A stretch of DNA of 64,000 bases from assembly GCF_003369915.1 (NCBI RefSeq), contig NC_046676.1, positions 20,132,001 through 20,196,000 on the forward strand, written 5' to 3'. Below the pieces are notes generated by a model that was not told the DNA's origin, made no database searches, and was given only the letters and a program-made list of their open reading frames with translations. This document shows positions 24,136 through 35,669 of this stretch, piece by piece; within the stretch, counting starts at the first letter, position 1; each line of letters opens with the position of its first letter. This stretch comes from Drosophila miranda. Taxonomy: Eukaryota > Arthropoda > Insecta > Diptera > Drosophilidae. The position numbers were made by a program, and so were the translations under genes.

Positions 24136-27100
24136 ATGGCCAGTACTCCTTCAAGTGCGCCCAGTTCTGGTGCTGGATTTGGAGCTGGAGCTGGGGCTGG
24201 TGCCGGCGCCAGCACACTGGAAGGAACCCTGAGCAAATGGACGAACGTGATGAAGGGCTGGCAGTACCGCTTCTTCGTGCTGGACGAGAATGCGGGCCTG
24301 CTCTCCTACTACACGGTGAGTGTGTGTGCGACAGATAGTGAGCGATGTATGTCAGCTGGAATATGAATAATAGCATGCCAATTACATTTCTCCACGTATC
24401 ACGCCGAGACTCCGACACCGACGCCTCCAACCAGAATCACAGCAATTGCCCAGAACTATTATCTTATCTGCATTGTGCATTTGGATAAATTGTATAGAGA
24501 TAAAGGCACATTTGTTGGTCCGGACGCATGTATTGTTCTTATTCATATATTTACTCCACAGAAGATTCGCTCTTGCCAGGCTTTGGGCTACTGTAGGCTC
24601 TCGTAAAAAAGTCATAAAAGCCATACAACATGACAGTTATAACAAACGTGAAGTAGCCAAAAACTACTTTCGGAATACCGCAAAATGCAGTCTGGAACGC
24701 CACCTGGGTCAATATGAGGCAAAACTGCACCATTTGAATCACTGTAATGAACTTCTTGACGGGCGTCAGAGCGCGGATTGTGCTCTTATCGGCCACCGCT
24801 GCCACTAAGTAATACGAGTACATGAAGATGTGCACAACGGAGTTGAGGAAGACGACGTAGTAAGCAGCAAGACCTGTTGACGAAGAGAAGGGGAATGGAT
24901 ACCATTACACTTTGAATCATTGGATGGCAGATCAAAGAACATTACCATTCTGGTTGAAGTGTATGAGAATGTATACTAGCGTCAGGGTGGACAAGTGATG
25001 GAAGAGGTGCAGATTTGACACTTGATTCTGCTTCTTGCGCAGCACAAAGATCACCGTCTCCAAAAGCTCCGACGTCTTCAGAAAAAAGAGGAAGTATGCC
25101 AGCTCATAGTAGCGCTTCACCATCTCGGGACTGCTGCCAAGGTCTCGGCATTTCCAGAAAATATATATGGAATTGTCCGACAAATAGAAAATCTGTAAAG
25201 GATTCAAACAAACATCCGAGATCACAGACCTTGCATCGCTCCCGCTCCCGCTCCTACTCACTCACCTCTCTAATGATGTATATGCAGGAGACGACCTGGA
25301 TCACGTTGTGGGCTATAATCAGCTTTTTGAGCTCGTAGGGCTTGCGGAACTGCATAAATCTGAAAGTGGACAACGGATTGAAAGCTCGTTTCCGACTAGT
25401 TCTTGCATAATTGTGTCGAAGGCCCTGAATTGCTTAAAATATTTTCTGTACAAAGGTTCAACTTGGTTCAGTGGCATAAAATGCAAACGAGCTTCATTAT
25501 CATAGCAGACTTACAGTGGACCCACTGACGTCACGAAGTATAGATATATGCCTAGCGTGGCAACCATGAACCACGGATCCGCCATCATCCAAGGATGTTT
25601 CAAATCCACCATCACTTTGGCACTCGCACCTAAAATTCGACAGATTAGATGGGAGCTGGAGTGTAGATGGGATAATATCCATAGTCCTTGGTGCTCACTT
25701 GTTGCCGCTTCCATGGTTGACCGTTTATAGGAGTATCCTTCACAGCTACTCCTTGAGATATGCGCTCCTTGAGATAGAGAGATAGCACCGATTTCGCGTT
25801 CTATTGCCTCCGACTGCTGGCGTACATCTAAGCGGCTGCATTCCGCAGCACATTATTTTTAATTCCACAGTAGCATTGATTTGAATTCATTGATTTCGGA
25901 ACCACCGCAATCACCTTTGACGCATTCCCGTCCAAAGTACTGGACGGGGGGACTCTGTTTAATGAGCTTACCCAAATTTCAACGCATTTCTCTGCTTCCA
26001 GTCCAAGGAGAAGATGATGAAGGGCGTGCGACGCGGATGTGTGCGACTCAAGGACGCCCTGATCGGCATCGATGATCAAGAGGATAACACCTTCACAATA
26101 ACCGTCGATCACAAGACTTTTCACTTTCAGGCAAGTGCCCGGCACGTGTGTGCATCAATTGACTAAAACTACTCGTTGATTTAAAAATTAAAATACGACG
26201 TATGTGTTGACGTACAAGCAGCCACCTTTCCCTCTTTGACCCTTAACCCTTCCCCAGTCAGAATAACAACACTTTGTGTTCAACTTATCACAACCATGAA
26301 AGAGTATGTACTCTTCGGCTCGGCTTGTCCCTCTTACGTTCTTCCTTTTGGTGGTTGGCGCTTTGTAACGATAAAACTTTTTTCTCTCTCACTGGTGTCT
26401 GTGTATGCAGGCGCGACACAGCGAGGAGCGGGAGCAGTGGGTGAGACGTTTGGAGGACACAATACGACGCCACGCGAACCGCTCGCGTCTGTGGGACAGT
26501 CAGAGCGCCTTCTACATCGCTGGCGGGTATACCAAGGAGTCCAGCTATGGCGGCAAACGGCCCAATCACCTGGAGCTGCTAGCACGCCGCGTTTTCGAAG
26601 CGGATGCCTACCTCCAGCTGATGATAGAGCAGACAAACGTGAGTTGTTCTCTCAACCTTGTGTCCCTTCCCACGGAATGCAAACGAATTATGTAATTTAA
26701 CGTGTTTTTTTCTTCCACTCACAAAACAGTTGCTGGAAAAGCGCATCGCGGAGCTGAGCGACCCCGACGAGCAGGCCAAATGTAAAGCGCTACAGGACAA
26801 CGCCAGTGTAAGTACGCGAAGGGTCGAACGGAGGGGCGGGCAGTCGGTGAATGTCAATTTAACTGAAGTTACGTGGGCGGTGCCTCTGTGAGGCCGATTT
26901 CGAGGTGTAGCTCGTCGCGGAAGCCGTTTGAGAGCTTCTGCATCTCGGCATAAGTCAGTCGCCAGTAGTTGGAATCCACGGGCATGAAGCGGTGCGTTTC
27001 CTGGCTCCGGTTGACTCCCCGCACACGCACCACACTACTTCCCATGACAGCGGCATCGCGTCCGCACAAATAAAGTGTGGCATTCAGTTTACGCCTGATG

Positions 27101-30100
27101 TTGGGCGTGACCAGCCAGATCACGAAAATGTGATCCGTGTGTTGGACCAGCAGGTGGCTTTGGCGCGCCTGCAACTTTTCCGAGAGCATTGCACTGGGCT
27201 TCGTCCTGCAAATTAACACAACAACGGGTATGTCGCTCTCCAGGTGCACGTGCTGCTGCGGCAGGAAGCTGTTGTAGACCTTCCGGCGCATTGGGCTCTT
27301 CTGTTGATCAAACTGCTGTTCCACCGTGCCGCAGTAGGCAAGCAGCCCAAGCACCTGGTTCACCCCAACGGGATAGTTCATGGCCGGAAAGGACAACACC
27401 GTGCGTTGGCCCTCGATCAGCCGGTGGCACTGCTGGACGCCAGAATTCTCCTGCTCGTGGTCGAAGAGATAGTGCAGCAGAAGCAACTGGCTGTCCACTT
27501 GGCGCCGACAGTTCTGATATGGGCACTTACTTGGGCCGAATCGAATGAAAACAATTTCGTCTTTGCCTTCCGTCGCTTGGCAGTGATTTATCTCCACCTT
27601 CGGAGAGCCATTCTCTGCAGTAGACTCTTCAATGGTATCGGGCTCCAGGCGCGCCATGAGCTCCCGTTGCAGCTGCTGGTGCTGCTCCCTCTGTAGCTCC
27701 AACTTTTCTATATCCTGTCGAATACCAATCATGTCGAAGCTCAGCGCGCAGAAACTCGACTGCAGACTGAGGCTTGCCATCTTGAGTCGCACATCATTCT
27801 CCTCCAGGCGTCTCTTGTAGGCATCGACCCGGGAGCTGACCTCAGCCATGCTGTGCTTGAACGGATCAAGCAGCTCGGTGTCCGAATCACCCTCCATTTT
27901 ATTCTCCATTTCGCTGAACTCTCGGACACAAAATCTAACAAAATTACGAATACTCGTAATCTAGTCTATCTAAAGTAACTTTAACGACACACGTTTCCCA
28001 AGGCACACTATTTAGGCCTCTCCTCCCCCCCCCCCATCCCCATCGATTTAAAATGCAAGTTCAGGGTTAGCCCTATGGCCAGATGCACGAGCTTGGGAGA
28101 ATGACACCCGCCCAGCAGCTGGCAGAGGGGTCTGCTGGCCAACAGTCGGTCTTCATTTCCTTGCCAAACTTTGGCGAAGGCGAATCGATTGGCCTGGCCT
28201 GTCCATTAAAAAAAAATAAAGATAGCCAAAATACCCATTCTCTTTGTGCAGGCCATGCTGGATCACATCAAGCACTCGATTGTTAGCCTACAGATTGCCA
28301 AAAACATGGCCCATCCCATCAATGGCATATACAACGGTCCCCAGGCAGCCCCCTCAACAACCTCCTCGGCCAGCGGGATGTCAAAGGATGTGTTAGCCGG
28401 CAAGGGCGAACCAGGGGACGACGAGGATGATTCAATCACGGAAAATGGTGAGTGGTCAAGTGCTAGAATGCCACAAATTTGTTTAGCATTGTAAATATCT
28501 CGGTGGGCAATTAGCTCAGGGTCAAGTGGGCCTCTGGTCGATTGCTCCTCGAGTTCTATTTAAGCTAATATTGCCAGTCTATTGCTAATTCCGATTTGCA
28601 TTCCGCTTTGCAGCCACCACAGCGCCCCTGGGTCTGGCTGTGCCCGATACCTCATACTCGAGCAGCGAAGGTGAAGAGGACTTTTACGATGCCCACGAAG
28701 ATCCCTATACCAGCCTAGGCAGCTCTCCGATTGGCTGGTGAGTAGAAGAGTCCCTCCTACAGCAGGATGAAATTGCTGACGACAGCCTCTAGAAATGCCA
28801 TCAGTCAGCGGTCAGGATGTGAGGTGATGCGGCAGCCGGTTAGCATGATGCGTACGCAAATTACGCATTCATTGGGCTGCCATTGAACCATTGCCTCGCC
28901 TCCTCTTTCCCCACCGCCAAATACGTACATATGCCGATACTCCTCTTGCCCCAAGCGTCACGAGCCACCTCCTCCTCCTGCTCTTCCAGTTGGACGCATG
29001 CGCCTGGGGAGCCCCTGCCGAATGCAATGCCTGACGTATCCTTTGAAAGTTCGTCGCAGTTGCAGCAGTTCCGGAGAGGTCTGTAATTTTGGCCAAGTCG
29101 CGTGTAAATAATAAATACAATTTCCCCACCGACCCTGCTTGCCCTCCTGCTCCACGACAGCAGACCCCTTCGTAGCGACACAGCTGACGGGTCCAAGCTT
29201 TCGTCTTCGTTTTCGTGGTGGCTTGTCGCGCGACGTTGCCTTCGTCGTCTTCTGTTTGTGTCCGTGACTGTGACTGTGACTGTGACTGTAGCTGTATCTG
29301 TGTCCGTGTAATCGTCCTGTCAGTTGTAGTTGCGTTCGTCATCGACTCGCAGCGCGTGGTGGAGTGCACCACCGTACATACGTCTAAACCCTCTCGACGA
29401 CTGGAATTTTCAATAGATTTTTCAGCAATGGCCGAAATGGCCTAGGCAACGCACAAAATAGCAGCGGCTTTCCTTCCTTTCGTTTCCGTTTGTTTTCCAT
29501 TCGACTCGTTGCCTCCGCAGGAGGATGCACTGCGAAGCTGTTCGCCGTCTGGTGCACTAAAGCTTGAACAGCAGCAGCAGGAGTGTCCCTCCCTCCCACG
29601 CCATGTTCAAGAAGTGGGTTCGACGCGTGAGTCTAAGGTGAGCAAAGAGCCATCCTACTTGCATGTGCCACCATTTACAGCTGTGTATGTGTGTGTGCGT
29701 ATCTGTGTGGATGGTTGCTAATGTTTGCGTGTGCTAGGTCGCTGTAAGTGTTCCGTTTTATAAATTATAAATGAAGCAAGCAACAGTGGAGGAGGAGCGG
29801 CAGGAGGCTGTCATCTCCCAAGTGACGCCAGCCCTGACATCATGCTGGAGGATTTATGTCAGCGCATAATTTATGCCCAAGCGCCGCACGAATCTTAATC
29901 AACAAGTTCTGATTCGACTTCACTTTGCAGCGCCACGCGGGGCTTCGCAGAGCCCACATCACCCACCCACGACGGGGAGGCCACTGGGCCGCCGACTGAG
30001 ACGGTTACCAAGACACTGCCGGAAATAGAGGAGAGCACTGCGGATGGGGATGCGGTGGCAAGCAGGGCAACCAAGTCGTCCAAGAACTCGATGAGCTCTC

Positions 30101-32316
30101 GCAGCGACAGCTACGACAATGGCATTGACTATGACGCACTGTACGAAGAGGAGGAGGAGAATGACCTCAGCATGGAGGCGCACGGCTCGATGATCACCCA
30201 TCTGTTGTCGCAGGTAAAGATTGGCATGGACCTCACCAAGGTGGTCCTGCCCACCTTCATCTTGGAGCGTCGTTCTCTGTTGGAGATGTATGCCGACTAC
30301 TTCGCCCATCCCGATTTGTTTCTAAAGTGAGTGTGCGGATGTCTTTCCAAAAAAATCAGCAACTGAGTGATGCGCTTAACCCACAGAATCTCGGAGCTGG
30401 ACGACCCACGCGATCGAATTGTCCAGGTCTGCCGCTGGTATCTGAGTGCCTACCACGCCGGACGCAAGAGTGCGGTGGCCAAGAAGCCCTACAATCCCAT
30501 ACTGGGTGAAGTCTTTCAATGTCACTGGGATCTTCCTGGTAAGTAGCCAGAAATCCAACAAGCAATTCTCTCTAATGGACTGGGGACATATTTTTTAGAC
30601 GAAGTTCAGGACACTAACGAGGTGCACGACGGCCCAGTGCCCTGGTGCCGGCGGGATCAGCTAACCTTCTTAGCGGAGCAGGTGTCCCATCATCCGCCAA
30701 GTAAGAAAACCAAATGCACCACAAATGAATGCCCTTAACCGAATGCACTGTCTTCTTCTGTCCTTTGCAGTTTCGGCCTTCTATGCTGAGCATTATAATA
30801 AGAAAATCACTTTTGCGGCCCACGTCTGGACAAAGTCAAAGTTCTTGGGCCTCTCCATTGGCGTGCACAACATTGGCGAGGGCGTCGTCACCCTGGTGGA
30901 CCGCAGCGAGGAGTATATTGTAACCTTCCCCAATGGCTACGGGAGGCAAGTGTTTAGATGTGACCTCTCCCTGCCTTCCAGTTCTTCAATGAAGTGTTTT
31001 GCTCCCGTAGATCTATATTAACGGTGCCTTGGATTGAGCTGGGCGGCTCTGTGGAAATCAAATGTCCACAGACAGGCTACCATGCCAACGTGGAGTTCCT
31101 CACGAAGCCCTTTTATGGTGGCAAGCGCAACAAGGTCTCCGCAGAGGTTTGCTGACTGCCTGTGTCTTAAGTTGGACAATTATTGATTGAGATTATTCGC
31201 AGGTCTACGCGCCCAACGATAAGAAACCTTTTGTGTCCATAGCCGGCGAGTGGAGCGGACTGATGGAGGCCAAATGGCATGATAAGAATGTAAGTTGTCC
31301 GTTGCCTTTTGTTGCCTGTGTTGTCGTGTATGTAGTCGTGTATTTACTGTACTATCTCATACTGTTTTTGTAAATGTTGAAACCTATTTATGTACTTATC
31401 CCCCCTTTATGCCTACACTGCGCCCAACACGCTGCAAGAAACAACCCCACGAGTTGGCAGCCAAATCCTCTACACCCTCTACATTAACCTCTACCACCCT
31501 GTACCTCTACTTACTTTTCACGGTTCTTCTGCTTTTCTCTTAAATAGTTTGGGTGCATTTCCTGTGTATTTACTTTGTTTATCTAGAAAATTAATAATAC
31601 CAACTATCCAATCCAACCACAATATAAACTTAACCATGTGCTCGTTTAGCTACTACTCCTCTGCCTGTCTGTCCAAACTGTTGAACTTTTCAAACTGTTT
31701 ATGTGTACCTGTATAACATATTCTACATATGTATATGTTGTGTGTTGAGTATTAGAGCTACTCTGAGTATTGCTGCTGATCGCCTAGTGACCCGTGTATG
31801 TGTGCCTCTTGAATTTTCTAGAAAACCGAAGTATTCGTTGACGTAAATCGCATACCAATATTTAAGAAACAAGTTCGACCAATCGTTGAGCAGGATGAAT
31901 ACGAATCGCGACGCGTTTGGAAGGAAGTGACAGCGGGACTCAAGTAATCAGATCACCAATATCCCAATCAATCAATTAACCCCGCAATACGGACACCAAA
32001 TAATCACCACTCTCTCTCTCTCTCTGTTTGCGTTTAATGCTCTTCCCACAGATTTAACGACATTGAACGTGCCACCAATGCCAAATTTGTTGTGGAACAG
32101 CAGCAGAGGGATCAAGTCAAGATGCGCAAAGAATACGACCTGGCCTGGGAGCACAAGGTAATCAAATTAAACCCCCATTCAATACCTGGCCAATATCTGA
32201 CAGAGTGTATGTGTACCCCTAACGATCAGCACTTCAAGCCCGTGGGCGAAAACTGGATCTACGCGAAGTCGCTGAGTCAGCGCATCTATTTGCAGGAGAA
32301 GGAGGCCAGAAGATAA
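24136..32316 (+). CDS. CG1513: Oxysterol-binding protein-related protein, ORP9-like, 765 aa
   Basis: Fifteen coding exons: 24136-24315, 26002-26130, 26411-26638, 26730-26807, 28252-28447, 28614-28737, 29931-30326, 30387-30538, 30599-30700, 30771-30945, 31011-31146, 31203-31289, 31822-31943, 32052-32157 and 32230-32316. All phases agree. An N-terminal PH domain (about residues 29-125) is followed by a low-complexity linker with acidic runs, then the lipid-transfer domain with KPYNPILGE (477-485) and EQVSHHPP (521-528). ORP9-class proteins move PI4P and sterol or phosphatidylserine between ER and Golgi membranes. The PH domain targets phosphoinositides; I did not look closely for a FFAT motif. 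Introns after exons 2 and 10 use GC donors (CAG|GCAAGT and GAG|GCAAGT), supported by unbroken domain reading. Introns 1 and 4 hold antisense genes. An ATG-free in-frame extension exists upstream of 24136. Confidence 0.92.
24551..25714 (-). CDS. Very-long-chain fatty acid elongase (ELOVL family), 264 aa
   Basis: Minus-strand exons are 25699-25714, 25515-25629, 25266-25359, 24946-25192 and 24551-24873; they join in frame with GT-AG introns. The enzyme condenses malonyl-CoA with acyl-CoA in the ER. The histidine box HLFHH is at residues 137-141, preceded by the family block [20 protein letters not shown]. It is followed by [12 protein letters not shown], with several hydrophobic helices. The C-terminus ends [11 protein letters not shown]-like without a clear KKxx signal. 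The length is normal. The first exon encodes only five residues plus one base. The whole gene sits antisense within intron 1 of the ORP9-like gene. The family is certain; the ortholog is not named. Confidence 0.9.
26869..27909 (-). CDS. DUF4729-like protein with N-terminal coiled coil, 346 aa
   Basis: A single-exon gene with ATG at 27909, wholly inside intron 4 of the ORP9-like gene (26808-28251) and antisense to it. Residues 20-90 are charged and heptad-like (probable coiled coil). A CxxxxC-x11-HxxxxH arrangement (C129, C134, H146, H151) begins the domain I assign to DUF4729, a poorly known family common in Drosophila. It continues through [23 protein letters not shown] and VWxxTP-like strands. 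The ORF ends 62 bases from the exon 4 donor of the host gene. The function is unknown. Single-exon genes of this family are often testis-biased, which I infer but cannot show. Confidence 0.75.
   Translation of the reverse strand: MENKMEGDSDTELLDPFKHSMAEVSSRVDAYKRRLEENDVRLKMASLSLQSSFCALSFDMIGIRQDIEKLELQREQHQQLQRELMARLEPDTIEESTAENGSPKVEINHCQATEGKDEIVFIRFGPSKCPYQNCRRQVDSQLLLLHYLFDHEQENSGVQQCHRLIEGQRTVLSFPAMNYPVGVNQVLGLLAYCGTVEQQFDQQKSPMRRKVYNSFLPQQHVHLESDIPVVVLICRTKPSAMLSEKLQARQSHLLVQHTDHIFVIWLVTPNIRRKLNATLYLCGRDAAVMGSSVVRVRGVNRSQETHRFMPVDSNYWRLTYAEMQKLSNGFRDELHLEIGLTEAPPT
29255..29310. repeat. GTGACT hexamer repeat in an ORP9-like intron
   Basis: At least four tandem TGTGAC units followed by degenerate copies, within the intron upstream of the alternative first exon. 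Confidence 0.7.
29603..29637 (+). CDS. CG1513: Possible alternative first exon of the ORP9-like gene (PH-less isoform)
   Basis: ATG at 29603 opens [11 protein letters not shown] and a donor (CTAAG|GTGAGC at 29638) leaves two bases. This is exactly the phase needed to join the exon at 29931, which normally receives two bases. The resulting short protein would lack the PH domain but keep the acidic linker and full lipid-transfer domain, as known for short ORPs in animals. Upstream sequence is CpG- and pyrimidine-rich. No transcript evidence is available to me. Confidence 0.4.
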
Positions 32317-34103
32317 TGCATACAACTGAAGGCGGCAGAGAAGACATTAAGAGAAACACCAAAAATGTTTATATATATATATGATTCATATCAAGAACGA
32401 GCCTCAACTATATGTAAAATTTCCACAAGTGCGCAAACCTCTGAACACTGACGATACAACGTAACATATGCAGGAAACGATGGAGCAACAGAATGTCGGG
32501 ACAGAATTCGCGGGAGATGGTTTTACCTCTAGAGTCTGTCTATTAAGTGTAAATAATATACCCAGAAGCAGAAATAAGAAAAGCATAATCCAAGGCAGGA
32601 CAAACGACGGAACGATCGATTGAAGAGGAAAGCTAAGCTCTTCTGAAACGGGTTGCAATACATGAGTGATACTTGAGAGCGGCGGACACTCACTAGAAAC
32701 TATCTACACACAATAAACACAATTATTATTTCCTAAGTACTAGTGTGTTTCAAAGGCAATCGCAGTAAACTGCAAAACAAAGAACACCAATTCAATACCT
32801 TTTACATTACTAACAAACTAACTAAAAGTAACAGAAATGGAAACCAATACCAATACCAATAGTGGGATATATCAAACGTTGTAGAATATGAAGAATAGAG
32901 ATTTAAGGATAGAAATTCTATTTTTGAAATAAAAGACTCTGCTATAGACGAAATACAATACTGATAGGAATGTATGTATGTATGTATCTGCATCGATACA
33001 GCATCTAATGCTTGTTTCTAAAACCGAACCCAACACACACACCATGCACAACGATAATGATTTGTCCTTGCATAGTTTTTATATCCAATACGATTATATT
33101 ATATATATACACACCTCTACTAGTATTATGTTTCGAATTCCAATTGTCACAATGATGAATAAAGCTTTACTAACAGCCCGCTGCTAACACTCCAACGAAA
33201 TACATACACCACTACCATAATACAGTAATACGATTAAATTAAAATTACATTTTTGAAATGAACTATCCTAGCTAGCCTTCAATTTTAAAAACTCCTAAGA
33301 CCTACAATACCACACCCACTGCAAAGCTACCGAATACTCCACGCAAAGTTAACGAAAAGTGAATCGAATACAAAATATACGCTTCGATATTTAAAATAAT
33401 ATTAAACGATAAAAGACGAAACTGTAGGATAACAAAATGTAGTTCTCCTAGAAGAATAGCCCAACAACAAATTCGGATTTGGATCAATTGATAGCCTGTC
33501 CAACCGTTACTTACAGAACTTGTATATATTTTTTCGAATTTCTTTTGAAACCGAAATGTTAAACATGTAATAGAGCCAATACTCTAACAAATTTATTGTA
33601 ATGGAGCCTAGATACGATTACTGCAAATAAAACAATTTATTCTTTAAGTCACCTACGATGTTCTTTAGATATTGTTTCATAGAACATTGTAGACATCTGA
33701 AATGCAGGTTTTACCCAAATATAGTTTCCAATATTCCACTGTGCACACACACACACAACATATGGCTCTCGAACAGCTGATGTACGGTTGTCTGGCAAGA
33801 CTGCCACCAGTGCTGCCAGAATTTCCGAGTCAAAATTAGCTAGATTCGACAAATGGCTCATATATCTTCACTCCCTGAAATTAAATTGAAATACGTCAAT
33901 GGAAATCGTAGTTGTGGAAAAATGTTCGTGTTCTGCGCAACCCACACATTTACATGAAAGGAAGACCAGGAAAGAGAGCATTTGAATCGCAATTTATATA
34001 TGTAGCAGTAATGAAAAAAAGTTAATTTAGCTTTAAATAAGCTAAAATGGTAGCACTGTCTGCCACACTATTCTCTTCAACCCCGATGATGTTTTCAAAC
34101 AGA
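32317..34103. other. ORP9-like 3' UTR and intergenic DNA
   Basis: AT-rich sequence with several AATAAA signals (near 32712, 32927, 33160 and 33626). The last of these may end the longest transcript. No coding signal was found. Confidence 0.5.
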
Positions 34104-34114
34104 CGGTCACACTG
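34104..34114 (+). promoter_or_regulatory. Sec24AB: Motif 1 core promoter of Sec24AB
   Basis: CGGTCACACTG is an exact match to the Drosophila Motif 1 (M1BP) consensus, typical of TATA-less housekeeping genes. It lies on the coding strand about 1.5 kb before the Sec24AB ATG. A donor-like CCA|GTGAGT near 34265 could end the leader exon. Confidence 0.6.
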
Positions 34115-35669
34115 ATTGACGTGGCCTCAAAATTTTTTGTTCCTTTTCGGGCTCGCAAAAAGTCTTAAAATTTTATAATTTGTGATTAGCGTTGCACAGC
34201 AAGTTAGTTTAACAGCCTATAGCCGTTGGCGTCCATAAACCTCCCCACAAACCGGAAAGACGCCAGTGAGTAAAATAAAGAGAGAGCGTAAAATCATTGA
34301 AAGCCCCAGCCAGGAAAATTTCAATCATTCGCGTTTTCGGAAATAATTGCCAATTAATAAGTAACCAGCACTCCAGTGCAGGGACCCCACCCCTTTATAA
34401 ATAAAAACAACAAAAGCTCCACTCGACAAATAATTACGAAAAAGACGGCCAAAGCGCAGTTCTGCTGCGTTCGGTGCGTGCGTGCAAAGAGCGAAAAATC
34501 GCCAATAAAGGGCGGAAGAAGAAGAGACAACTACAAAGTGCAAGTGCTGCGCCTCTGCTGGTCAAGTACTAAGTGAAAAACGCGATTTTCTTGGGTCTGC
34601 GCCCAATTGTTAGTGTGTGTGTCTGTGCTGGTGCTTGTGGCGTTGCATACCTCTTGGGTTATGCAGAAAGGTGATGGGTTCTGGTGATAGTTCTATAATT
34701 TCTAGACGGTAGCAACAGCCCGAATGAGTGGGTGATGGGCGGCGGGAGGAAGAGCGAATGACTACCCAGAGACAGAAAGACAGGGTAGGGCAGGGCAGGG
34801 CGGTAGTTAGGCACGTCATCAAAAATGTTGCTTTGTTATCTGTTTTAGTCCCTGCCGTCTGAGCGAAAGTGATTTATACGGGGGGCCCCCAGTTGGAGTT
34901 ACCAGCTCCCAGTAGCAGTTCCTTCCTGCTTCCGCTATCAGACTGCTGTGCAAACACTGAGTGGAGTCTGTGCCAGTGGCCTTTGGCCCACCTGCTTATT
35001 AGCGAGCTTCGTCGTCGATCATCGCCTGCTACGAGGTCAAGCACACACACAGCATATAACACGCTTAATCGGAGCTTTTTTCACGTCTCCGGCCATCTCG
35101 TCGAAGCTGTTTAAATAAACGAATGTGATACAAATTTCCAACTTATATCCAAACAAATGTTGACGCAGACACTATAAAGCATACACACAGCAATAACAGC
35201 CATGTATTCGGCATATACATACATACATACTCGTATATAGAGAGTGTACAATAGGCCCATAAAAGCAATAATGATAGCAATTGGAGACGAAGAAGAAGCT
35301 CGTTACGCATTCCATATTGCAGTCTGATATGGCCGCTGGCATTGCATGCAATTAGAGGCCACAGACAAGGGTTTCCTCTACCCCATTCCATTGATTCCAA
35401 TTGGTATTCTGATCTGGAATGAGTTATCAGCCGCACGTTCGGCCCTAGAGCTTTCCCAGTCCACATGTAACTCGTATTCTGGCATTGAACGATAAGATAG
35501 CAAAGTAGTCAACGTGTAACAGTCAAGAGAGCAGCCCCTGCTGTTAGGGCCAATTTGTTTCGACACTAACTAACCTTCAGGGAGATAAGATACTGGCACA
35601 ATGACTGGCTGAAGATCACAACTCACAGATCGCATCTCTTTCTGCTTTCAGATCGTATGCATTAGCAGA
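34115..35669 (+). other. Sec24AB: Sec24AB 5' leader exon and intron
   Basis: No coding sequence. The intron acceptor TTTCAG at 35646-35651 precedes ATCGTATGC and then the ATG at 35670. Within the interval are a GT-rich run near 34615 and pyrimidine/purine simple sequence. Confidence 0.5.
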
